Below, piece by piece: positions 54,501 through 64,000 of a DNA stretch of 64,000 nt. Below the pieces are notes generated by a model that saw nothing but the letters and a program-made list of their open reading frames with translations, had not been told where the DNA came from and made no database searches. Position numbers and translations under genes: made by a program. Positions within the stretch are counted from its first letter, which is position 1; the number at the start of each line of letters is the position of its first letter. The DNA comes from Agelaius tricolor (Eukaryota > Chordata > Aves > Passeriformes > Icteridae): contig JALJCS010000004.1 of assembly GCA_023055355.1 (NCBI GenBank), positions 25,084,744 to 25,148,743 on the forward strand, given 5' to 3'.

Positions 54501-57500
54501 AAGACAAAAACTATCACCAAAATGAGCTGGTTCAGAGAAAAATCAAGAACATCAAGGGTTTTGCCTCTTTGGTAAAAATTGGTTAGATTATGTGCTATAC
54601 CTTCCCTTTGTTCCCAGCTGGAAAACACTTCCATTTCAAGATGATGAAAGCTTCTATGCCTTTGGACACTCGCAATTGTAAACTCAGCTTTTGCTGCTAG
54701 AAGTGAATAACTTAATTTGCACATCAATCCTTGATTTACACTATTTTTAATATCTTTTAGGCAGAGGAACACTGGCTCTTGGTTTTTGCTTGAAAAGCAT
54801 CAAGCCTCTTTAGAGACTTTTTGAGAATAAAGGAAAGGAACTGAAGTGTCACTAAATGCAAAGATGAAAGCAAAGTAAGGCAAAACTGGCCCACTGCATT
54901 TAACTGAAACAAAGCAAATGGAATGTTTAATGACATGCAAGCCAACATTCAAAAAGAAACTGTGGGTACATTTTTACTGTTCTTTCGATCAACAACTCTG
55001 AGATGCTGTTAAAAAAAGAAGAAAACACAGAAAATAGTTGCATGATTAAACAGAGACCATAATCATAATCTTAGTCATTCTGAAAACTTCTCAATTTTCC
55101 TGCCTGCCAAAGCAAACAGTAAACATCAGGACTACATTCATACCCTCAAAAAGCCTGTAAGCAGAAAGAAAGGGCTAAAGTGAGATACTAACCAAGACAA
55201 AACTTTCTGCTCAAACAGAGCTTGGAATGCAGAGCACAGCGAACTTGTACTCCTGAAACTTTAGAATAAAGTTTCTACACGCTCACATTTTGTGACAGAT
55301 GCACAAGAATTAACTGAACATGAAACAATAACACTGCACCAGAAACTATGTTTCACTCCAGAAACTGTCTTGAACTAAGTCACTTTGCTTCTAAGACCAG
55401 AGAACTGTGAAGTTTTATCTACACAAATTTGCAGAATGAAACACTCTCATTATCATTACAGGGGTGTAGCATTTCCAACAACACTACCTTTTTATCAGAT
55501 GGGAAAGAAGCAGCCTCACGTTTCTGTACAGCCATGGGCAACAACTTTAACACAGGGATTATTTCTGTAGCAAACCAGAAATTCCAAAGCCAATAAAAAA
55601 CCCTAAAACATTCAGTTTACTGTTTGAAGCACTACAGGAGGAAAACAGGTCTTATGATGCAAGTGCAGCAAACTGATTTTCATTTTACAGATCTGAATAA
55701 GCAGTATGGACAACTACCAGGCAAGTCACATGGGAAACAACTTAGTAGCTATGACTACGACCCCCAAGCACTATTTTACAGGTCACCTATGCCAAGATCT
55801 CCAGTACTGTGAATATCTTCCAAGAAAGCAGTATGCTGCTTTGGTGGGCAATCCTTGCCTTGGGATGACTAGCATGCAGAGGAAGAAAAAGATAGCCTTT
55901 GACAGTGCAAGCAACCCTTAGACAAATAGACCTGATTTAGAGGTTACAGGCACTTTTTGTTGTTATTTCAGTCAGAAGGCCATGAAACAAGTAAGAAGGC
56001 CACGAGGCCACAAAACTAGCCTTTATGCACACTGCTCTATACCTACAGGGGCCATTTACCTACAGGGGAAATTTATCTGAAAGCTTAACAGTAAGACATA
56101 ATAGTCAAGAGACTATCTTCCCTTCTTCTTACAACTTTTTCAATATATCTTTTCCACCAAATTCTACTGAGACTTTCCTCCTACTGTATTTTTAAGCAAA
56201 CCCAGATGGCGTGTCAAGATGAACACTTGAACACACTTTTCCTTAGAGCATATCAAGGCTGAATTCCAAAATCAATTCTCCACTGGTCAAATGCAGACCT
56301 AAAGAAGAACTAAGCTTAAAAAGATACCACTTCTAGAACTGTATTTCAACAATATGTAGCACTATCACTCCAAATGAGAATTAAATATATGTTGAGCCAG
56401 AGGGATGCTATACATACCAACATTTAATATTCCAATTTTGCTCCAGTTGTTTGTTCTTTGTTTTTTTTTAATGAAAGCCATGTAACAGTTGATCAGAAAG
56501 AAATCACACACACAGAGTCATCAAATAAGAAAACATATGTAAGACATGGTCCAAAAAGATGTCATTACTTTACTCTGGGCTATGGAAAGACCAATCTTAA
56601 CCGAAGAATAAACAGTCAGATGTAACATTATACTTATCCATAAGTATTTATGAAAATGCCCATCTTAACTTGTAAGATTTCTTTTTTTTAAAGATTCAAA
56701 CATTGAAACTTTAGCAGCAATTGGTGTCAAGTTGCACTAGTAACTGTTTTAACACAGAAGTCAGAACTCATGTAGGCAAGCTAATATTTATATTTCTGGT
56801 TTCTACTGAACTTCATTGCACTGCTCAAGACAGACATGCACTATTAGCATTTCATATCCACTGGAATGGTAAAAAGCAGCGTATCAACTAATTCTTAAAA
56901 AAAAATTGAAAAATCTTAAAAACCACTTGCAGTGACATCTATAATATAAACATTCACAAACTACCTATCAGTTACGGATTTTTAGTTGGTGTCCTTTGTG
57001 CAAAGAATTTGAAATATATATGCTAGTATGGCTGGTTAGTAGTCTGGTTAATCACTTAAGTCTGGTCATGACTGCTTTTCAAAAAAAAATACAAATAAAA
57101 AATCTTTCATTTCCCAAACAGACATGAAGTAGTTTGCATTCCACCATTATTTTTTCCCACAGGAACAAAACATTTACTCCCTAACTCCTAACATGCCAGC
57201 TTAAAAAGAGTGATGTAAAAACTTTTACTAACTTAGTGTTTGGTCCACATGAAGAAACAGCCAACAAAACTAACAGCATATCTCTTTTTATTAACATAAA
57301 AAATTGTGCAGGCTCAAATTTACCTAAACTTCTAAACTTTACCTAAACTCCTATCAAGTTTAAAAACTTCATAGGAAGCCAAGAAAATATTAGAGAAGTT
57401 GCACTAACACAACTTAGAGGGGAAAAAAAAGAGTCAAATGAAATGTCCTGTTTGTTGTTTGTCCTTCCCTCACGCAGGTATAAAAGGTTAGCCAGAGGCA

Positions 57501-58595
57501 TTGTTTGACAGCAGCACAACAGTCCATGTCTGCAACGAGTTTGATCTTAAGAAGACAAGAGGACTTAAGAGCGTTAAAAAGATTGGTACAGAATTGACAT
57601 TAAGCTTAGAATTAATATAATGTTGTTCAGTTTTTGCATCCCTTCTGAGACTGCAGAACCAACAATTTCCAGGACTGTGTTTGGCATTATCAGCACAGTT
57701 AATCAGCTTACATCATATTTAAACCGTCTGTGAATATTTTTTCACTGTTTATCATACGAAAGCCCTAGCATATCACCAGATCTTTCCGCTCCATAGGCTA
57801 TCTGGCTGTGCAGCAATGACACACGAGATATCCTCAGATGATAATACAGATTGATTAAAAGTTATGCATTTAGCTTTTCCTTGTTCTCACATCTTCAGTA
57901 TTTTACGTTTCTCGCTCATACGACCAACTTCCAAAATACCAGTGTGACTCAGTCAGGACGATCCCTGTTATCCTAACAGCCTTCCCACAGCCGGTGACGA
58001 TCCCCAGTTCGGCACAGAACACCGCAAGGGTTAAACTCGCTGACGCCGGAGCTTAGGGGAGGAGCCAGGGCATGGAAAGAGAGAGGAAAATGGAGAAATA
58101 TAGGAGGGAGCTGCCCCGGGACTCACCTGCAGCGCCTGCCACCTGCGCCGCTGGAGAGCCCCGCGCTCCCGTGGGGCGGCCGCGCCCGACGGGAGCAGGG
58201 AAAGTAACAATTATCACGGTAATAATTATAGTGAAAAAAACCAGAAAGCGCCTCCGCCCCCTGGCCGCACAGAGCGGGTTAAGGACGAGCCCCGGCGCAG
58301 AAGCTCTGCCGGGGCAGGTCAGAGCAAGAGCCCTTCCCAGGGACCGAGTAGGCGCGGGGGAACACCCCGAGCCTCCCTGCCTGTCCGGCCAGGAGGGGAG
58401 TTTCTCCGGACAGATTAGAGGGGAAGGAAGGGGCCGTGTAGCCGGGAGTAGGAGAGGGGCTCCCCCGCCGAGCGCTGCGCCCCGAGGCGGGAGCGGGCGC
58501 CGGACCCGGCGGCTCGCCCGCCTCCCCCCGCTCCCGCCTGTCAGGCCGCCTCCTCCCCTCCCCTCCCTCCCTCCCTGCCTGCCGCGGCCGCTCAC

Positions 58596-58760
58596 CTGCC
58601 GCCGGCCCCTGCCCCTCGAGCGCGCCGCCGGCCGCGCCGCCCCCGCCCCGCCGCTTCGCCCCGTGCCCGCCGCCGCCTCAGGAGCCGCCGCACCCGTCAC
58701 CGCTCCCGTTTGGGGAGGAAGCGGCCACCATGTTACTTTCTCCCCCTCCAACGCCTACAG
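58596..58760 (-). other. DENND4C: Candidate non-coding exon 1 (donor at 58595/58594)
   Basis: On the minus strand the motif GGCAG|GTGAGC gives a strong splice donor, with the last exonic base at 58596. Only the 3' edge is supported; the right-hand limit given here is a placeholder near the YY1-like element. Spliced to the acceptor at 38812, it would supply a 5' leader containing a short upstream ORF (58678-58731). A second donor 469 nt downstream competes with it. Confidence 0.55.
58678..58731 (-). other. Short upstream ORF in the likely 5' leader (17 codons)
   Basis: ATG at 58731-58729 in the context AACATGG, reading MVAASSPNGSGDGCGGS, then TGA at 58680-58678. The G at +4 and A at -3 make a good initiation context. 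It lies inside the CpG island on the same strand as DENND4C and ends before the 58596 donor. It would be a uORF if transcription starts to the right of 58731. The ATG overlaps the YY1-like motif, so it may instead be a start-site element with no translated role. Confidence 0.35.
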
Positions 58761-58817
58761 GCGGGTCCTGGGCCCGCCCAGAAAGGAGGCGGTGGCGGCG
58801 GGGCCGGGAGCGACGGG

Positions 58818-58865
58818 GCAGGGGAGCGGCACGGCAGGGGAGCGGCGCGGCAGGGGAGCGGCGCG
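58818..58865. repeat. 16-bp GC-rich minisatellite, 3 copies
   Basis: Three head-to-tail copies of gcaggggagcggcgcg, the first with one A/G difference, lie inside the CpG island just upstream of the probable start region. Each unit carries a G-run able to bind SP/KLF or MAZ-type factors. Copy number could vary between individuals. Confidence 0.8.
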
Positions 58866-59111
58866 GCCGGCGGCCAGGGGGCGCCGGCGGGAGCGGCCGG
58901 AGGCCGGGGCTCGCCCCGCGGCAGCGCGGGCACCTGCAGCAGCCACCCAGAGGAGCCGGCCCCGTGTGCCCGGACACCCCGAGCAGCCGGCCCCATGTGC
59001 CCTCAGGCGGGCGGTCCGGCAGGGATACGGGGGTGCTACTCTCCCCGCTGCGGCATCGGTGAGGTGTTGGGTTGTTGCAGGAAAAAAGAAGTAAGAAAGG
59101 AAACTTGGCGA

Positions 59112-59520
59112 ATCACAGAATATTCTGTGTTGGAAGAGACGCATCGAGGTTCAGTTCTTAGTCCTATACAGGACAGCCCCAAGAATCAAACTGAGAGCAT
59201 TGTCCAAATGCTTCTTAAACACTGTCAAGCTTGGTGCAGGCTTGGGGAGCCTGTTCCTGTGCCCAGCTACACTCGGGGTGAGAAACCTTTTCCTAATATC
59301 CAACCTAAACATCCTTTGACACAGTATCATATCATTCCTTCGGGTCCTGTCACTATTCACCAGAGAGGAGATCAGCCTGCCTCAACACTTCCTTTCACGA
59401 GGAACCTGTAGACTCTGATGAGAACTGTTCTCAGCCTCCTCCAAGCTGAACAGACCAAATGACCTCATCTTATCCTTGTATGGCTATGATCATTTCAGCT
59501 ACCTACCCTGATGAGGCTAT
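59112..59520 (-). mobile_element. CR1 LINE 3' fragment, minus orientation, at the edge of the CpG island
   Basis: The plus strand begins gaatcacagaatattctgtg, a typical reversed CR1 3' end, followed by gagcattgtccaaatgcttc and cttggggagcctgttcc, then a reversed ORF2 tail. About 400 bp, diverged. It starts within about 60 bp of the CpG-rich sequence, in the same orientation as DENND4C. Confidence 0.88.
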
Positions 59521-59729
59521 GCACTTCATAGGTGGCTCTCATTTAACCAAATAGCGCTTGTAACATTTTCTGAAAGATAGAGAAGTGTAGTGCTATAGAC
59601 AAGGTCAGAGGAGCTTACCTTGAGTGAAGGGAAGATGGTAGACACTGGTTTTTTGTATTTTAATGAGGTTTTTTGTATTTGAAGCATCCTTCTGGACAAA
59701 TCGTCCAGCAGTAAGAGGAGCGGGTTCAT

Positions 59730-60800
59730 AGTGCAGCGGATGAAGAATTGGCTGAAGGGCAGAACTCAAAGGGTAGCAGCCAATGTGGGTACATCTGGCT
59801 GACAGCAGCTCATCAGTGGTGTTCCTCAGGGTTCAATTCTAGGATCTGTTCTACCTTCTGATCACTGATGTTTTTATCTGTGATCAGAAGGTAGAGTTGA
59901 AGGCACATTTAGTATATTTGCTGATGATTAATATAGTATATTGAATTGGGGGCTGCTATTGACTCTCTTGGGAGACTCTTTGGATGCAAAGCAATCTGGA
60001 TATATCAGAGCATTGGAAATAATAGTGTCATGATGTCTAACAAGAATAAATACCAGATTCAGCACCTGGGCTGGAGGAACACTGGACACAAGTACAGACT
60101 GGGAGAGGAGTGTGTGTAGAGCAGCCCTGCAAAAGGGATCTGGGGGTGCTGGTGGGCAGCAGCTCAGGGTGAGCCAGCAGTGTGTGCCCGGGCAGCCAGG
60201 AGGGCAAACCCCATCCTGGGGTGCAGCAGACACAGCATCACCAGCTGGGATCATCCCGCTGGATCCAGACCTGGTGCGCCTCACCCTGAGTCCTGTGTGC
60301 AGTGCTGGGCCCCAGCACCCCTCTGAGAAGGGTGGGAAGGTCCCTGAATGTGTCCAGAGGAGGGGAAAGAAAGCTGGTGAAAGGGCTGGAAGGAATGTCC
60401 TGTGAGGAGCATCTGAGGACTCTGGGTTTGTCTAGCTTGGAGGAGAGGAGGCTGAGGGGTGACCTTACTGCCCTGAACAGCTGCCTGAGGAGGAGATGTA
60501 GAGAGGGAGGTGCTGATCTCTTCTACTTGGGACCCAGTGATGGGATGTATGGGAATGACTCAAAGCAGCACTAGGGAAGGTTTAGACTGAACTCCGCAAA
60601 GCATTTCTTTACAAAGAGGGTGGTCAAACACTGGAACTGACTTCTTAAAGAAGTGGCCAATGCCCTAAGCCTGTCACTGTTTGAGAGGGTTTAGGATATT
60701 GGCATCAATAAAGGACTTTAGCTTTTAGTCAGCCTGGGAGTGGTCAGGCAGTTCGACTAAATGATTGTTGTAGGTCTCTTCCAAGAGGAACTATGCTATA
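59730..60800 (+). mobile_element. CR1 LINE fragment, plus orientation (RT end to 3' region)
   Basis: Degenerate ORF2 (ggtgttcctcagggttcaat, the PQG block, and tttgctgatgatt, the F-A-D-D block) continues into ggatctgggggtgctggtgg and gagccagcagtgtgtgcccg, then the 3' region ending near ttgtaggtctcttccaag. Frameshifts and stops make it inactive. It sits head-on to the minus-strand CR1 at 59112. A copied segment around 59840-59895 reads ctaccttctgatcactgatg and then its inverse, a local inverted repeat. Confidence 0.88.
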
Positions 60801-63219
60801 GTACTCTGTTTGCTTCTACCCTAAGGTGTCTTCCTTTCTACCACCCCTCAGCAACTCTGACATCAGGTGTTCCAATATTCTGGTTTTATTCAATAACTGA
60901 CTAGGAAGCTCAAGTGGTGTTTTAATGTATTCATTTTTTTTCTGAATTCTTGATTGAAAAATGTATCCTAAAAAGTCACTGAATAGTATCTGCCATAAAA
61001 AATGAGATGACCATTCTTTTGGTAGTGCTTAGTCATGGTATTGCTCATGCCATCCTTAAATTCCACATACCCAAAGGAAAAATGAGGTTAAGAGAAAGGC
61101 AGCTAATTTATGTGGTTTCGAACCTATTTCACCCAGAGAGGTTAGCTCTGATCCTTGGATCTGAAGAAGTAGTGGGTTGGTTTTCTTTCCTGGAAAACCA
61201 TGAGTTTCTGGATCCATTCTACTCTTTTTGTCTTTTAACCAAAGCAGATAATCTAAGCATCAATGTTATTTTTTTCATAACCCTCTAAATCATGCATGTG
61301 TCAGGCAGCTTGTTACTGACCCTGAAAACCAATAAATTAAGAATTTTATGTTATTTATTCTGTTTAAATCTGCTATCTGAGTAGCAAAAAAGTCTCCCTC
61401 TGTTCAATGTAGTTTTGGATAGTTTTCAAAAACTGCCTTGACTTTGATTAATCACCAGTTGCCAAATTTATACTCCAGGTAGGCCTGATCCTTCAAACTC
61501 ATTGAAGCAAATAATTTGTCTATTTTGAGTCCTTGGGAATAAAAATACCTTCCCTTTTCAGACTTCTGACAGAGCAAGTGAAAATTTCTTCGTAACTGCT
61601 GGAAGATTTAATTCTTTAATCCTGTGGTTGCCTGCACTTATATGAATTATGGAAATTACATCAGAGACCACTTCATCTTCTCTGGCTTTTGGAACTGGCA
61701 GATGGAGTAGGAGTTGGGTCTATAAAGGGGGTAGAGAAAATGAATAAAGGGATGGTTGCCTGCTGCCCCGGGGAGTTCTGCTGATCGCAATCTGTTAAAG
61801 ATTTTGTGAGGTAATGCCATCACTGTAATACGTGGAAGATCTGATCACTGTTTACTCTTGAACAGTTATAGCTGTGTTCTGCAATTCCATATAAGACAGA
61901 AAGCTCTGAATATGAGTGTTTTTTCTTATTGTGCAGCTGGTTTGGTTTCACTTTTATTTGCTCAGACTGTATGATATGTGTGGGAGTTGAAGATTCACAG
62001 GCTCTCTCTGGCTTTAGTAATTTAATCAGTGACATACAGAGATGGGATAAACATAAAATCTTTGTCATATATAGCTTCAGCTTAAAACATGTATCCTGTA
62101 ATTGGCAATTGTATTTCAGCAAACCTGTCTGTTGGAAAAACCACATATTGTCTGGAAGTGTCAGTATTTCAATCCAGTATTATAAATTTTTGCTAGTTGT
62201 CACTGTGTTATGAGCTCAAAACCTAAGATAAGCTATTCTTGCTGGAAAGGTCTTCATGAATACCAGCAGGGGGGAGTAAGGATACCTTTCTTTATATAAA
62301 TTATTTTTAAATGAATAATATATGCTGCTTAAAATACTGGCCTAAATTTGAGAATACTTTGAAATTAATAATTTTAAAAAATCTGGTTATCTTGATCTTT
62401 TCTGCATGGAATGTGGCAGGATTTTTTGAGATACTTATCTTCCAAAGGCTTTCTCAGTATATTTTTCTGAAAACTATCACGTTCCCTTTCCTTGTAAAAG
62501 CTTTTGGTTAGAGTCTCTCTGTGTCCAGCTTAGAAGGCAACAGGTCTTAGAATTGTTTTCAAAATGTTTAGGATTCCCTCAAGTATTATTTCTTACATAT
62601 GTCCTTAGTGGTTGGAAAAAGGAGGTTATTCCAGCTAAAAAGTATTGAGCATGATACTTCTTGGTTTTGGCTGCACATAGAAAAGGGGGGTTCCAGAAAG
62701 CAAACTTGTTGCAATGCCCATTTTTCCTAGGACTTGTTTCTGTCTGTTGTTTGCTGTTAGATTTGGTTCTGGATTTTTTCAGCAGGTTCCTGGGTTAGCT
62801 GTCATACAACAGCCACTTCTCTATACTCACAGAAGGGTCTCTATGCTGTTGCATGTTGAACCTGACTGATTAGCCCATATGAGCAAAAAGGCAGAAAAGA
62901 CAGTAATTTTTTAAGTACACTCAGATTTGTGTTTTGTGTAATTTTTGATCCCCCTTTAATTACTGAGATAATTGATCCTGTCCTAATAGGAACGTCTCTG
63001 AACACAAATTCTGTTTTAAAATTCAGGTCAGTTTATGCTGACTCACTTTGTCCCTCACTTACCTAACCTGACTTCTTAACTGTTGGCACTTACTTAGGTC
63101 TTAATGGCTGGTTTTAATAACAGAACCTCATTTTTTATTCATTTTCCAAGAAAATTCACTTCTTGGAAATGAGAAGACTCTTTTTCTTGAGCAAAAAACT
63201 TGCTCAGTTTATCAAAACA
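60801..63219. other. Upstream intergenic stretch with nothing recognised
   Basis: AT-rich sequence between CR1 copies. Open frames such as 61007-61288 (93 codons) show no domain or similarity I recognise. A TATA-like tctataaaggggg occurs near 61720 on the plus strand without other promoter support. Confidence 0.7.
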
Positions 63220-63234
63220 TCTGGGTTGACTTGA

Positions 63235-63540
63235 TTGAAATTAGTAGGTACCTTCACAAAGGTACAAGAGCATTTAGTGACAGGACAACGTGGGGAACAA
63301 CTTCAAAGTGAGAGCAGATTTAGATTAGATATTAGGAAGAAATTCTTTACTGTGAGGGTGGTGAGGCACTGGCACAGGTTTCCCAGAGAAAATGTGGATG
63401 CCCCATTCCTAGAAGTGTTTATGGCCAGGCTGGACGGAGCTCTGACCAACCTGTTCTAGTGGAATGTATTGCTGCAGGGTGTTTGGAAATAGATGATCTT
63501 TAAGGTCCCTTCCAACCCAAGACATCCTATGATTATATGA
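63235..63540 (+). mobile_element. CR1 LINE 3' end, plus orientation
   Basis: Reads ggacaacgtggggaacaact, gattagatattaggaagaaa, ttctttactgtgagggtggt, then ttaaggtcccttccaaccca and a degenerate ATTCTATGA-type terminal repeat (cctatgattatatga). It is the most complete CR1 3' terminus in the window. The short ORF over it is the tail of ORF2. Confidence 0.92.
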
Positions 63541-64000
63541 AACTCAGATGTGAAATAAGACATAGTTTCTTACTGTGTAATAATAAGTGATAGAACCCAC
63601 TGAACAAAGGTAGATATTTAATTTCTATATGCTTTTTGGGGCAGCATTGTTTATTTATGTGTAGTCTAAAGAAGGCAATATGAGCTAATAACTTCTCTTG
63701 GCTTCAATATCTATGATTAAATCCAACGTTTAGCTCATTTATTTTATAAAATAGGTCCACTCAATTGGTATCTAATCGGTCCTCTGAGCACTGACTGGAA
63801 ATGCATAACACTGAGCCAAATTACTTTGTTATTTTATCTATGCTGAACAGAAAGATAGAAGTTAGACCTTGTCAATATTCATAGGGTGTTTCTTGCTCCT
63901 TGTTGAATCTCAGAGATACTGCTGGAAATGGGCATGATCCTACAAAGCTGAACACAAGAGAAACAGGACACAAGAGAAAAGGAATTGGAGTCAAGGAAAA
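63541..64000. other. Right end of window, nothing recognised
   Basis: AT-rich intergenic DNA with no coding, RNA or repeat signal that I can name. The 209 bp at 59521-59729 is likewise unassigned. Confidence 0.7.

Larger units (their letters stand above)
58127..58760 (-). other. DENND4C: Alternative, longer exon 1 (donor at 58126/58125)
   Basis: A second strong minus-strand donor, CTGCAG|GTGAGTCC, ends an exon at 58127. It could be the 3' end of a longer first exon that includes the other candidate donor, or of a separate downstream-initiated first exon. The right-hand limit is a placeholder. Which donor is used, or whether both are, needs transcript data. Confidence 0.45.
58020..59060 (-). 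promoter_or_regulatory. DENND4C: CpG island, probable DENND4C promoter
   Basis: About 1 kb is strikingly GC- and CpG-rich in an otherwise AT-rich window. It lies upstream of the first coding exon in the right orientation for a housekeeping-type, TATA-less promoter. It contains GC-box-like and MAZ-like G-runs, a 3-copy 16-bp tandem repeat, and a YY1-like ATGGTGGCCGC on the minus strand near 58731. The transcription start cannot be fixed from sequence alone, but is plausibly between 58730 and 59000. The long open frames on both strands here follow from GC content and are not taken as genes. Confidence 0.85.

Noticed and set aside
58053..58751. 232-codon minus-strand open frame that could extend the N-terminus or act as a long uORF
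   Set aside because: Its first codon at 58751 is TTG, not ATG. Through the 58596 donor it would reach a stop just before the DENND4C start codon, so it does not extend the protein.
58072..59094. 340-codon open frame on the plus strand across the CpG island, with a good start context at 58730 in another frame
   Set aside because: Composition is Gly/Ala/Arg/Pro-rich, as any frame of GC-rich DNA would be. No domain is visible, several overlapping frames are equally open on both strands, and the 59.1 kb end runs into a CR1.
61007..61288. 93-codon ORF upstream of the promoter
   Set aside because: No recognisable domain, no splice or promoter support, and ORFs of this length are expected by chance in 64 kb.
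63235..63459. 74-codon ORF reading RLDIRKKFFTVRVVRHWHR
   Set aside because: This is the well-known C-terminal tail of CR1 ORF2, part of the repeat at 63235-63540.

Overview
The window is vertebrate nuclear DNA, almost certainly from a bird. It is AT-rich and intron-rich, it carries several CR1 LINE fragments with avian-type 3' ends, and it holds two LTR types that I recognise from neoavian genomes. One protein-coding gene fills most of it: DENND4C (DENN domain-containing protein 4C), on the minus strand. The paralogue call rests on the N-terminus, the uDENN/cDENN exons and the C-terminal Cys-rich exon, which match DENND4C better than DENND4A or DENND4B from memory of those families. In birds this gene is expected on the Z chromosome (human 9p22), which is inference only.

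Layout, right to left, which is the direction of transcription. Positions 59.06-64.0 kb are upstream flank with three CR1 pieces and no recognisable gene. Positions 58.0-59.06 kb are a CpG island that should hold the promoter and a non-coding first exon; two good splice donors are visible there. A 19-20 kb first intron follows. The ATG exon is at 38484-38811. From there 25 coding exons run leftwards to 310-485. All were placed by reading acceptor and donor sites, and their lengths and phases join without a break into 1585 codons plus 2 nt. The remaining C-terminal exons, perhaps 300 codons by comparison with the family, lie beyond position 1.

The encoded protein has the order MABP, uDENN, cDENN, dDENN, PPR-like helices, a long disordered linker and the start of a Cys-rich C-terminal region. 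The family acts as a Rab GDP/GTP exchange factor (Rab10 for DENND4C), controlling vesicle delivery to the plasma membrane.

The most interesting points are a GC-AG intron, a candidate 21-nt in-frame microexon, a run of three phase-1 symmetric exons, alternative first-exon donors with a short upstream ORF, and relic LTR and CR1 elements with unusual arrangements. I found no operon, CRISPR array or unknown multigene system. This is an ordinary gene with some notable splicing details.
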